This document shows positions 48,489 through 59,233 of a stretch of DNA of 64,000 nt, piece by piece. Under the pieces are notes generated by a model. The model ran no database searches and was not told where the DNA came from. It worked only from the letters and a program-made list of their open reading frames with translations. The DNA is taken from assembly GCA_029945375.1 (NCBI GenBank), contig CM057066.1, forward strand, positions 1,984,001 through 2,048,000, given 5' to 3'. Origin of the DNA: Agaricus subrufescens (taxonomy: Eukaryota > Basidiomycota > Agaricomycetes > Agaricales > Agaricaceae). A program made the translations under genes and the position numbers. Each line of letters starts with the position of its first letter. Position 1 is the first letter of the stretch.

Positions 48489-49975
48489 CTAGTATTTACA
48501 AGGGTATAACACCCACTAGCTAAGGTGCAGGGTCAGAACCTAACCATCTCTCGACACCTCAATAGTATATCTCGTAGTCTAATAAACCTGCCTTGACTCT
48601 TATACGGGAAAACTGTACCGTGTAAGGCAAATATAGTCACTAGCTACCAGGAATGATCCGAGTAGAGGCATTAGATCTGGTGGTGACAACTAGCTAGGCC
48701 GAAATACAACGGTGATGCTCTAGCTACCTAGACGAAACGTTGATTTATGCTTAGCAAAACTACAGATCACTCATCCAGAGATATACTATTCTAAGCAGTT
48801 GACCTGCAGAAGATATCGGCTCAGACAGGGAACGGCTATCATGCAAACTAGTGAGCTGAAATCCCATCAGATTATTGTGGACCCACTAGCTAGCTGGACA
48901 TATCACTGATTAGGATTCTCATCACATATCAATAACAAATCTGAACGGGTAGAACGTTCAGCCAAGTGGCCTTCGGCCTTCTGAAACCTGACAACGTACC
49001 CCTGTGGATGCCAGGGGTAGCACAATGAAGACTAGCTACCATTGTTAGTTAGAAGGGGTAAGGTGCTAAGCGACATCAGGCAGCATCTGCTCCAACCATG
49101 ATTATTGGTGTGGATAGGATCTATCCATACCCTCAGCCCAGTCCATATGATACCCTTAGTAATAGTAGAACTACTTTGTTAATATTTGTATGCATAATGT
49201 GAATATAAAAACCCTCTAGCTAGCGTCAAGAAAGGCAAGCAATCTCCTGCCCGTGTCTAGCTTTGAGGATCGTGATTTGTAAAGTAGCAATCTAATAAGT
49301 GAATAACAACTAGCTTGCAAGAGAGCTTCTAGAAAAACTCAGACTAGTTCAGCAGTTCACATCGGAGATGTTACCCGTTCAGAGAATTCACTAAGTTGCC
49401 AGTCATATGATAGTTTAAGAGACTAGCTAGGCTATCATTGCATGCTTATATCCACCAGAGGTGTAAGTTGGTGCTAGCTTGAGTTGTAATTGCGGAGTTG
49501 GTGGATAACTGGCAAGTTAGATCATCACAGCTCTTCATTAAACGTCATTGGTGTGACTTAGCTTGGCTACAGTGCAGTAGCTAGAGTTCAAAGTTCACGT
49601 AGCCCTTCAACCCGTTCGTAGCTAGAACAAGTTTGAGGATTCTTTGATTTGGAATTCCTTCTTTATTAACCTTTTAACTTCGAAATAACCTTTTCTCTTG
49701 AATATCTCCCCATGAACTTGCATTTACGAGTACTAGTTAGTGAAGTGTGGTGTATTTATCAAACTAGCTACACCCTTAACGTTCCATTTACTACCTTTAC
49801 AATGTAAAGATTGACAATTACAAGTATGTGATCCAATCTATAAATGATTATCAATCAGCTAACCTTATACAGGCCAGAGATGTCCTCTACTATTCAGATG
49901 TAGGAAGAGACTCTAGTAGTACACTGGCTGTACATATATTGTATTAATACACCTCCCTGTTGCTTTGCTTCTATA
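48489..49975. repeat. Non-coding repeat-like region rich in CTAGCT
   Basis: No ORF. The hexamer CTAGCT (or its complement AGCTAG) appears about 15 times between 48480 and 49770, against fewer than one expected by chance. A stretch 49043-49308 starts TGTTAGTTAG and ends AATAACA with a TATA-like GAATATAAAAACC inside, so it could be a solo LTR, but no target-site duplication flanks it. Confidence 0.5.
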
Positions 49976-50057
49976 TCTGAGGAAGTAGATGAGGATTCTG
50001 CTGAACCTCAAGAAGCCAGAACACCAGATAATCATAGTACTGGCAATCTGCCTAGTA

Positions 50058-51671
50058 GAGTGATGGACAAAAGGGTTGCAATGTTTGGCACCCCTTCAAA
50101 GATACCGCTATAGCGTGTGAATGATTCAATATGGAGTCACGTGGGTGGTACCATCTGATAGCCCTGCTTCTGTGCTTTTCCACAAGATGCAAAACATTAT
50201 GTAATACTCAATATTGATGGAGTTATAGGCAGTTTCCTGACAAAAGTCCATTGCAACCCTTTTGTCCGTTTCAGTCAAGGTTGAACAAAGTCACCTGACT
50301 TTGTTGATTGACAGGGAAATTCAGCACAGCCACAATCACAACAAACGTGAAAATCAGCACAGCCACCTCTCCTATATATATAACAGCCATCATTGACTCA
50401 CTCCTTAGCCATGAAGCCCCTTACAACCAGTCAGCTCTCTCACATCCTCCATTTGCTTGACTCTAGAGCATCTGCTTATCACATCTCTGCTACAACTGGT
50501 CTACACCTCTCTACTATATCCAGAGTCAGGTCTAAGCACAGACCTGAGCTTGCCAAGCCCACTGGTGGCCATCCCAGGCTACTTTCTCCTTCAGATACCC
50601 ACTATGTCATCTGCTTAATCACCTCCCAGAAAGCTGACAATGCCTCCCAAGTCAAAAGAATGCTTACCCATACACTCCCCCACTTAGTATCTTCAAAGAC
50701 TATTTGCAGAAATTTTTTCTGTGCTGGCATGAAGGCTGTAGTTAAGGTTAAATGTCCTCTTCTTACTGCTAAGCATAAGAGGGACAGATTGGAGTGGGCT
50801 ATAGAGCATAGAAACTGGACTGTGGATGACTGAAAGATTATTGTATGGTCTGATGAGACTAAGATCAATTGTCTAGGCTCAGATGAGAGGAAGTGGGTAT
50901 GGAAAAAACAGGGGGAGAGCTTGAATGATAGGCTGGTGTCTGGGACTCTGAAGTTTGGAGGAGGATCTTTGATGATGTGGGGTTGTATGTTCTGGGAAGG
51001 ACGTGGCTATGCATGCCAGATTAAAGGTAAGATGGATGGTGAACTGTATGTTGAGATTTTGGAGGAGAACCTGAAGGCTAGCCTGGAGTATTATGGGAAA
51101 GAGAGGGAGGATTTCACCTTTCAACAGGATAATGACCCCAAACATAGGTCCAAAAAAGTTCAAAACTGGTTCAAAGACAAGGGAATTGACATTTTACCAT
51201 GACCTGCGCAGTCTCCTGATCTTAACCCCATTGAACACCTGTGGAATTATCTCAAACTCAGGCTTAAGGAGCATGAAGAAGCACCAAGGGGATAAAGGAA
51301 CTTTGGGAGAGGGTGGATATACATAGAGTGGAACAAGATAGAACCAGAGGTATGTCAGAATCTGATAGAAAGTATGCCTAGGAAAGTGGAAGCAGTGATT
51401 CAGGCCAAGGGAGGATATACAAAGTACTGAATAGTAGAGATTTGTACTTTGTGACTGAGACAGACAAAAGGGTTGCAATGGACTTTTGTCAAGAAACTGC
51501 CTATAACTCCATCAATATTGAGTATTACATAATGATATGCATATTGTGGGAAAGCACAGAAGCAGGGCTATCAGACGGTACTACTCACGTGACTCCATAG
51601 CTAATAGTTCCCACGCTATAGCGGTATCTTTGAAGGGGTGCCAAACATTGCAACCCTTTTGTCCATCACTG
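50058..51671 (+). mobile_element. Tc1/mariner DNA transposon
   Basis: Bounded by TA dinucleotides (50056-50057 and 51672-51673), with ends reading GAGTGATGGAC and, on the other strand, CAGTGATGGAC. The terminal inverted repeats are long, about 210 bp (50058-50272 against 51463-51671), and their inner ends repeat the outer motif (ACAAAAGGGTTGCAATG). Removing it with one TA restores the copia gag frame (…LPS then MLSNPP). Confidence 0.92.
50411..51430 (+). pseudogene. Tc1/mariner transposase (degenerate)
   Basis: Starts MKPLTTSQLSHIL with a helix-turn-helix (TTGLHLSTISRVR), then the catalytic domain: WSDET (first Asp), DNDPKH (second Asp), SPDLNPIEHLW (final Glu). Stops: TGA at 50831-50833 and TGA at about 51201, both where Trp is expected (TGG to TGA), and a lost G in the run near 51290 that shifts the frame until it is regained before TGA 51428-51430. 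All three catalytic acids remain in the sequence, but no full protein can be made. Confidence 0.88.
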
Positions 51672-51673
51672 TA

Positions 51674-52384
51674 TGTTGTCAAACCCTCCTCATTATAACA
51701 ATCTGATTCCTGATGGTGGAGGTCAGCCACCAACACCGCATACATCCACTTTTCCTAGTCAATCTACCCCTATCCCCAAACTATCTATGATTCCTATGAA
51801 CATATGGACAGATCTGCCACTACATCAAGCAGCCAGTAATTGGAAAGCTTGGACATCACAAATGATTCTCATTCTGTGCACTTACAAAGCCTATGCATAT
51901 ATGGAAGGCACAGATAACCAATTTACAAGAGCTGACAAATTATGAAAGGCCTTAATCAGAGTCTATGACATTACTGGGATTATGTCCAAGATGGATGCCA
52001 TGTCCCAATTAATGACCTTATCCTTCACCTGGACTGTACCAGTGGCTGAACACTATCAAAATATCATAAATCTCACTAATACAATCTTCCAAGATGGACT
52101 ACTTTTGAAAGACAACATTATCCTACATTCACTCCTCCTTAGTCTGAATAACAATACTGCTAAAGATGATATGAAACATATTCAAATGCTTCTTGACAGT
52201 AAACCTAATGCTGGACACAGTGATATTTTTCAATCACTTAGTGTTGCAGAAACTGCACAGAAATTTTGAGAAGTGAAATTGAATGAGCTTACAGCATTAA
52301 TTGCAAATGCAAAAACCTCAAATTCAACATCAGTTGCAAATAATAACAAGAAGTCAGAACTTGTATGTGCTAATTGTAAGAAAT
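51674..52384 (+). pseudogene. Copia gag, middle part
   Basis: Reads MLSNPPHYNN…, LPLHQAASNWKAWTSQMILIL and IFQDGLLLKDNIILHSLLLSL, typical of copia Gag, with TGA stops near 51943 and at 52267-52269. It ends in the first half of a CX2CX4HX4C zinc knuckle (CANCKK), where the chromovirus has inserted. Confidence 0.8.
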
Positions 52385-52676
52385 TGTTACGACCTTATAG
52401 CGATTAGCTCAGGTTGCAACTTAAGGCAAAGACTTGAGAGCGATAAGGGAATATAGCAAGTTGGTAAAGCGTAAGGAAACACAGGGTGTAACTACGCTAC
52501 TTATAGACGAGTCGACTACCTAATAATAGAAGTAGAAGTCGGGCTGAGTAAGTATACCCGAGGAGTCTGACTAATGGTGAGAACAAGTATACAAAGTGAG
52601 CAAGGTAAGCATATGGATGTGGAGTGGCAGCACATGGGCCTGGGTCAGGGGACGGTAACTAGAATAGATCGTAACA
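52385..52676 (-). repeat. 3' LTR of chromovirus copy 2
   Basis: 292 bp, with TGTTACGACC and GATCGTAACA ends on the plus strand; nearly identical to 58937-59228. Confidence 0.97.
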
Positions 52677-52717
52677 TCACCCTCTGTTCAGGCTTCAGAT
52701 TCCGATCGAAGCTAAGT

Positions 52718-53641
52718 TTAGACATGCGCAAAAAGGTTATTCAAGAGTTTCCTCTTGGTGTCGGCCATGACCCACTGGTCGGTCTTTTCGTTAAAGCCAA
52801 TGAAGTGAGGGGCATTATCGTGTCCTCCGATGATGATGCGTGCGGGTAGTCCTTTGAAGGTTTCATCCTTTCCTTTCTTCATGAGCAGGATGGTGAGGAT
52901 GACGTTCCAGTATGCGGCTCTTTCCCTAGGGGTCTTGTATCAATTGTTGTTGTGGGCGAATGAGTAAGTGGTGGGGACTTTGATTTCAGCGGGCATGGTG
53001 GCGGGTGGGATAAAGTTCAAATAACGGAAAAGGCAGTCGGCTTCTTTGGTTAGTTCGGGTGAGTGGATATTGGAGACGCAGTCTAAACCCGGGGGTTTAT
53101 TTTCTTTGTCGGAATCTTCGTCCATGGGGTTGTCTTCTTGTTTCGGGATAGGCAGAGGGGTGGGATCAGGGATAGGGTTGATTTCAACTGGCGGGGTGTT
53201 GGGTCTGGTTTCAGGTTCCAAGCGATAAGGTTTACAGATGGCGTCGGCAGCGGCAAGTTCTTCGGCAGTTCCGACTCGATCTAGGACGTCGAGCATTCTG
53301 ACCGAGTGACAGGCAATAGAGTGGGCATTGAACTCGATGTGGGTGGTGGTAATTCTGGTAATTTCGGCAAGGAGTTTATTGAAGTGTTCTCCTATGATTC
53401 CTTCGTCTCCTCTGCAGAGTCTAATGGGGGCGATTACTCCTCCTGCAATGTTCTGGGCGTTGTTGTTCAGTTGGATGATTGAGGCTCCAATTTCTCGGAG
53501 TTGCGCCATGGCGTGTAAGATCCTAAGGAGGTAGCGACGTCGGGAGATGGTGGAGTGTCTGCGTTGGATGTATTCAACGTGCATGGCTTCGTCAATGGGG
53601 ATGGCGATGGTGCGGATGGTTGGATTGGTACTGGGGTTCAT
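52718..53641 (-). pseudogene. Chromovirus accessory ORF B (copy 2, one nonsense codon)
   Basis: Starts MNPSTNPTIR at 53641 and, ignoring one TGA at about 52937, continues to TAA at 52718-52720 with the same end (LLNNLFAHV) as the copy at 484-1407. At the TGA the other copy has CGA, while at that copy's own stop this one has Arg; the two copies therefore support one intact ancestral ORF of about 307 codons. A cysteine-poor, acidic Pro-rich middle separates two better conserved ends. Function unknown. Confidence 0.75.
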
Positions 53642-53771
53642 GTTGGCTAGAAGTTCAAGCAGGGGAGCGTATTGGGCGGTGAGTGCAATGGTGGGCAGAG
53701 TGGGATGAGAAAAAGGAAGGGAAGAAAATGGTCTGTTTTTATATTATTCCTTCCTCCCTACTAGGCAACTT

Positions 53772-54176
53772 CTACTGTTGCTGGTTGTTTTCTTCTGCCG
53801 GTGCTTCCCATCCATCTCCCCATGTTCCGTTTGCAGCCCAACCATGGGCATTCGGGTTAATCTCCTCAGTGAGATCTCTCAATTTGTCCTCCATCATCTG
53901 CAATTTCCTTATGATCTTCTTGATCAACTGTCTCTCCTTTCTCATGACCTTCACCATGTGCTCCTTTTCTTTGTCATTTGTGGGGTTTACCCCTTTTGGT
54001 CGATCATAGATGAGGGGGATGTAGGTGTGGGCATAATGGTTGTCCACATCCGTTACTGCGCTGTAGATTTCGATGAGCTCACACTTGGCAGAGCTCCAGA
54101 AGGAATCGATGATGAGGTTATGGTAGGCCTCTTGTTTGGGGGTGGTGAGGGTTTCGGCGGTGTTCTGGGTGCTCAT
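53772..54176 (-). CDS. Chromovirus accessory ORF A (copy 2)
   Basis: 134 residues, intact: MSTQNTAETLTTPK…, a basic coiled-coil-like helix in the middle (MRKERQLIKKIIRKLQ), then a Gly/Trp-rich part and Gln-rich end. It begins 66 nt after the stop of the integrase-chromodomain ORF and ends about 130 nt before ORF B. Conservation with copy 1 (1-357) is high and the frame is open in both. The function is unknown; a nucleic-acid or Gag-associated role is possible from the basic helix. Confidence 0.8.
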   Translation of the reverse strand: MSTQNTAETLTTPKQEAYHNLIIDSFWSSAKCELIEIYSAVTDVDNHYAHTYIPLIYDRPKGVNPTNDKEKEHMVKVMRKERQLIKKIIRKLQMMEDKLRDLTEEINPNAHGWAANGTWGDGWEAPAEENNQQQ

Positions 54177-54241
54177 GATGTCTTCTTCGAACCAATAGAC
54201 GATGCTATACTGGATAGGTGTGAGGTGGGTTTCCTTTTATA

Positions 54242-55624
54242 TCAGAGGAGGTTATTGTGTTTTCTATATTCGGATAGGAGGTCCTGTGCGTTCTCAAGGT
54301 TGGCTGCGGATTGCCATGTGTCCTCGGAGTTGTCATAGCCTTTCCAATGTACCAGGTATTGGGTTCCTTGGCCTTTCTTCCTATGTCCACAGATTTCTTC
54401 TACTTCGTATTCTTCTTCGTTGTTAATAATATCCGGAGGGGGTGGAGGTGGAGTTTTTTGACAGTTGAACTCGGGTTCATGGAATTTGGTGAGAAGCGAT
54501 GAGTGAAAGACGTTGTGTATTGCCCAAGTTTCAGGTAATTTTAGATGGAACGAAGTTTCTCCAACTGGTTCTAGAATTTCGAAGGGTCCGTATCTCTTGT
54601 TATTGAATTTTCCTGAAGGTCAGTTTGATCGTACGTTTGTCGCTTCTAGGAATACCAAGTCTCCTTTGGATAAGGGATTCTTCTGCCGTTTCAGATTTCC
54701 GCGTTCGGACATGGTGGAGTTGTATTCTTCTAGTGCTGCTCGTGCTTCGTTTCGGGTCTTTTCTAGTTCCGCGGAGAATTCGTTGACCCAGGGGTTATCC
54801 AAGTTAATGGTTAGGTTTCCTTTCCAGGGGTAGATGCCATATGTGAGGAAGAATGGGGTTTGCTTGGTCATGGCGTGGGTTTTGTCATTGTATTGGAATT
54901 CCGCAGTGGGAAGCCATTTCACCCAATCATTCTGCTTGTAGTTGACAAAGTTTTGTAGGTAAGATTTGACTTCCTGGTTAATCCTTTTGGTTTGGCCGTC
55001 GGTTTGGGGGTGGTAGGCGGTGGATAAATTCCTTTCAATTCCTAGAGCAGAGCATAGTTCTTTCATAAATTTGGAGGTGAACTGAGGTCCTCTGTCGCTA
55101 ATAATGTGCTTGGGTATTCCGTGTATGCGCCAGATATCTTTCTTGTAGATCTCGGCCAGTTGTTTCGATGTGAGAGAAGTTTCAGTGGGGATGAGGTGGA
55201 TCATTTTGGAGAATCGGTCAACTATCACAAGTATGGCGTCGTGATCCTCGGACTTTGGTAAGGGACCGATCATGTCTATGGATATTTCTTGCCATGGTGC
55301 TTCGGGGATGGGTAGCGGTTTGAGGGGTGTGTGACCGGGTTGTCAATTGATTTTGTTCTTCTGGCATTTGGTACATCCTTTCATGAATCTTTTGACGTCC
55401 ATTTTGATTGTGGGCCACCAGAAAGTTCATTTCACAAGTTCGAGCATGTGGTAAGATCCAGGGTGTCCGATATCCGGTGGGTTGTGGTGGTCCGAAAGTA
55501 TGGATTCTCGAAGTTTGGGTTCATCTGGTGCATAGATTTTTCTGTTTCGGTAGATTATGCCATTTTCTTCCCAGAATTGATCAGGTCTTTTGTTTCTTTC
55601 CTGTGTAACGCAGTGTTCTATTCA
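54242..55624 (-). pseudogene. Chromovirus integrase with chromodomain
   Basis: N-terminal HHCC zinc module (GHPGSYHML … GCTKCQKN), catalytic core with ILVIVDRFSKM, SDRGPQFTS and the AYHPQTDGQTKRINQE block, then a GPF-type region (KRYGPFEI) and a C-terminal chromodomain (EYEVEEI, QYLVHWKGY, DTWQSAANL, about 54255-54424). The chromodomain steers insertion to histone-marked chromatin in chromoviruses. TGA codons interrupt at LVK-TGA-TFWW, KIN-TGA-QPGH and RSN-TGA-PSG, each fitting CGA to TGA. Confidence 0.88.
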
Positions 55625-57200
55625 ATTGGAGTTACTGATTTGTTTCAGAACGACAGGATCCGCGGAGATGGAGAAGTTTCGATTTAGGAGCATGGTGGTT
55701 TCTAGGGAGGTGGGAATTTCGGATAGGGTTTGTAGGATAATGTGGTCTTTGAACATCTCAATTTGGGTTTCTTCTTCGGGGAATTCATGCCGGAATAGTC
55801 TGGATAAGATGTCGGCTTTGACATTCGTTTTGCCGGGGATGTGTCTGAGTAAGTAGTCATATTCTTGGAGCATGAGATACCACTGAGCTTGACGGGCGTT
55901 CAGTTTTTGTGGTTCATGGAAGTACTTGAGATTTTCGTGGTCAGTCCAGATTTTGAATTGGTGCTTGGCGTCCAGTAGGTAGTGTCTCCAGTTCTTGATT
56001 GCCTTGACTATGGCGAGGAGTTCCTTGTTGTAGATTTCGTAGTTCTTTTCTGCGTCGGTGAGTGCCTTGGACATGAAGGCAACTGGGTGCCATTTTCCTT
56101 GTTGTTCTTGGGATAGGACTGCTCCAATTCCCACGTTGGATGCGTCGGTTTCGAGTCTGAATTTTCCTTCATTGTCTGGTAGGGCTAGGACAGGTTCATT
56201 GGTGATGGCGGTTTTGATAGCTTCGAAGGTGTTTTGTTCTTCAGCAGTCCATTTCCAGGGTTTTGGAGTCTTACCTCCCTTCAAGGCATTGAGCAGCGCA
56301 GCGAGAGTGCTAAAGTCTTGAATAAACCATCGGTAGAAGTTCGCAAAACCAATGAATCGTTCAATGTCTTTTACGCAGGTCAGCATTTTCCAGTTTCGAA
56401 CTGATTCAACTTTTTCAGTTTCCATGCTTGCCTGACCGTCGCCAATGACTGTTCCGAGCATCGAGATTTTGGTTGCGTTGAACTCACACTTGGTTTGTTT
56501 GAAACACAGGTTGTTTTCGTCTGCTATCTTTAGGAATCATAATGTTCGTTCTTCCAGTTCGGGTAAGGAGTCGGCGGGGATGGCAAAGTCGTCTATGTAG
56601 TTGACTAGTGAACCATCTTGGATCATTTCTCGGAAGATGGTAGTCATCCAGCATGAGAAGGTGGCTGGTGAGTTGCACATTCCAAAGAACATTACTGTTG
56701 GTTCAAAAAGTCCGCGATTAGTGAGGATGGCACCTTTCCACTCGTCTCCTTCTTTGATTCACACGTTGTTGTAACCCCAAATGATGTCGAGTTTATTGAA
56801 GTATTTGGCGTGTTTTAGTTTTCTGATGACTTCGCTGATTAGTGGTAAGGGGGTTTTGTCCTTTACAGTAACCGTGTTGAGTTTGCGATAATCCTGGCAC
56901 AGTCTTAGTGAGCCATCCTTCTTGGGTACAAAGAAGCATGGGGCGGCATAGGGGCTTTTTGATGGTCGAATGCGTTTGGTGGCGAGGTTCTCGTCCAGAA
57001 ATTTATTGAGTTTGATTTCCTCTTTCGGGGTCATTTCGTAGACCTTCCTGTCGATTTCATTTGGGGCGTCTGGTAGTAGGTTGACCTCATGATCCCATTG
57101 GGTTCGTTTGGGTAGCTTGTTGAAGTTCTTTTTGTTAAAGAGGTGGGTGGGTATAAGGTCTCATGTAGTCGGGCAGGTCAAGGGGGTTGGTCGGGTCGGG
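55625..57200 (-). pseudogene. Chromovirus reverse transcriptase and RNase H
   Basis: RT motifs: PYAAPCFFVPKKDGSLR, DYRKLN, FNKLD, VNYIDDFAI (YIDD active site) and IERFIGFANFYRWF. RNase H: LETDASNVGIG, YNKELLAIVKA, WTDHENLKYF. TGA codons lie after YNNV and RTL and at the 55622-55624 boundary, and a frame change precedes the RT (between 57240 and 57100). Confidence 0.88.
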
Positions 57201-57242
57201 TTCTTTTTCTTCTTCGAAGTCTTCCCATTTGGTTTGAAGTCA

Positions 57243-57701
57243 TCATAGGTGTTCCAGGAGTGAGAAATTGGTGTGTCTGATTGAGCATTTGGGTGGGCAT
57301 CTTGAGAATGTTACAGTTCCTCGGTTCCAGTTGATTTCTGGGTTGTGTTTGGTTAGCCAGTCGTGTCCGATAACGATATCTGCCAAGTCCAGTTCAGCTA
57401 CTATGGCGTCGATGGTTTCTTGGTGTCCTTCAATGTTTAGATCCAAGTTGACGAATTTGGTAATAGGTTCTTTTCCGCTCGGGGTTCCATCGGCATTGGT
57501 TGCCAGAATGGGGTGGTTGAGTTTATGGGTGGGAATTCTCTGTTTATGGACGGTTCGCTTGTTGATACAGGTGTGGGTGCACCCAGAGTCGAGCATGGTC
57601 TTAGCTTGGAACATTTCTCCGTTGGGTTTGGTGATTTCAGGTTTGAGTATCAACTCCTGCACTCCTAGTCGTTTCTGAGGGCAAACATATCGATTTCTCA
57701 T
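57243..57701 (-). CDS. Chromovirus aspartic protease
   Basis: About 150 residues with the active-site LDSGCTHTC and a late ADIVIGHDWL. It is in a different phase from gag, as expected for a frameshifted gag-pol junction, or from mutation. It ends in two consecutive TGA codons before the RT region. Confidence 0.8.
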   Translation of the reverse strand: MRNRYVCPQKRLGVQELILKPEITKPNGEMFQAKTMLDSGCTHTCINKRTVHKQRIPTHKLNHPILATNADGTPSGKEPITKFVNLDLNIEGHQETIDAIVAELDLADIVIGHDWLTKHNPEINWNRGTVTFSRCPPKCSIRHTNFSLLEHL

Positions 57702-57733
57702 ACGGCTAGCTACATTGGTTCATGAGTTCATGC

Positions 57734-58858
57734 CTACTCCGAACCTTTGGGAAAATCCTGTTGGGTTTCTTCGACGGTTCCTTCCTCGCCCAAGGTGATG
57801 GCATGGATCTTGGTTTGTTTCTTGGGGCTTCAGCAGACTTTGGTGATGTGGCCCGGTTTGCCGCAATTATAGCATTTGATGTTGGGTTTATATCCTCGGC
57901 ATTCTTTCTTGATATGGCCAAATTTGCCACATTTGAGGCATTTGGGCTTTCCGTTGGCATCCCATTCTAGTTTCCTAGCTCCAATTTCCATGGGTTGTCC
58001 GTTTCCTCCATAAGTGACTCCGGTAGTGGTGCGGTGGTTGTTTCGTCATTTTTCAGTGTCTTCCCATCCCTTTCCTACGGATCCTATGGCAGCGATCCAT
58101 CCTTTAAGGGTGACGGGAATAGCGTTCGGGGGGTATCCTAAGATGGTGTAGATGATGTCTGATCTGGTGTGTTGTTTCAAGAGGTAGAGCGCGTGGTCCT
58201 CGCTAGATCTAGATTGATGGACAAGGGCCGTGAATTTGACAAGGAAGTTGTTGGTGTGAAGATTTCCTTGTTTGAAGGATTCGATCTTGTCTTTAGTGAT
58301 CTGCTGCTCATTTCCGGGAGAGAAAGTGTCCACGATTTCTTCAGCAAAGACTTTCCAATCTGCGGTGTCATCGCCTTTGATGATTTTATCCTCCCATTGT
58401 TTGGCGAACCATCCTGGGATTTCTCCCCTCAGGCGGTTGGTGACAAGGAGTATCTTTGAATCTGCGTCTTTGTATTTGCTAAACTTGAGGAAAATTTCCA
58501 TTCCTCTCCACCAGTCATTAAACTTGTTCCTATCTCCATGGAAAAATCTGGGTTCCATGACATCCTTGTGGTTGATTGCGTTGGTGGACTTGGTTTTGGT
58601 GTTGTTGGTCACCATTTCTTTCAGTTCTAGTTCTTCGAGTTCTTTTGCTAGTCGGTTCAGGTCTTCGTTGAGTGGCGTGTTCTTTGGAATCTGTTCTGGG
58701 TCTGGTTCTTCTGGTTCCTGTTCGTCGTTCTCAGATGGGGGTTCTGTTTCCTGGTCTTCCTCGTGTCTGAGGGTTTCAAATCTGTTTCCGTTTCGATGTC
58801 CTTCAAAGAAGGCTGTTTCAAAGTCGATTCCGAATAGTTCTGTGTCGTCTGTGCTCAT
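57734..58858 (-). pseudogene. Chromovirus gag with two zinc knuckles
   Basis: MSTDDTELFG start, acidic Glu/Pro leader, capsid-like core (RNKFNDWWRGMEIFLKF, EIPGWFAKQWED), TGA at 58046-58048, then in the same frame two CX2CX4HX4C knuckles (CLKCGKFGHIKKEC and CYNCGKPGHITKVC), another TGA right after the second knuckle, and a TAG at about 57734. Confidence 0.85.
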
Positions 58859-58936
58859 ATACTGAGCCTGTCGTGGTTTCCTGCCTCAATGACTAGAGGT
58901 CTTTCTGCAAGGTGAGCTTTACAACACTTTACCAAA

Positions 58937-59228
58937 TGTTATGACCTTATAGCGATTAGCTCAGGTTGCAACTTAAGGCAAAGACTTGAGAGCGATAAGG
59001 GAATATAGCAAGTTGGTAAAGCGTAAGGAAACACAGGGTGTAACTACGCTACTTATAGACGAGTCGACTACCTAATAATAGAAGTAGAAGTCGGGCTGAG
59101 TAAGTATACCCGAGGAGTCTGACTAACGGTGAGAACAAGTATACAAAGTGAGCAAGGTAAGCATATGGATGTGGAGTGGCAGCACATGGGCCTGGGTCAG
59201 GGGACGGTAACTAGAATAGATCGTAACA
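58937..59228 (-). repeat. 5' LTR of chromovirus copy 2
   Basis: 292 bp, TGTTATGACC to GATCGTAACA on the plus strand; differs from the 3' LTR at two C/T sites. Confidence 0.97.
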
Positions 59229-59233
59229 GAAAT

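Larger units (their letters stand above)
52385..59228 (-). mobile_element. Full-length Ty3/gypsy chromovirus, copy 2
   Basis: 6844 bp, read from right to left: 5' LTR, gag with two zinc knuckles, protease, RT, RNase H, integrase, chromodomain, two accessory ORFs, 3' LTR. The flanking 5-bp duplication is GAAAT (52380-52384 and 59229-59233). The two 292-bp LTRs differ at only two positions, both C/T, so the insertion is recent; yet gag-pol carries about ten in-frame TGA codons and at least two frame changes. It probably moved with help from an intact relative, or decayed fast by deamination. Confidence 0.95.

Noticed and set aside
49043..49308. Candidate solo LTR (TGTTAG…TAACA)
   Set aside because: No flanking duplication and no second copy in the window.
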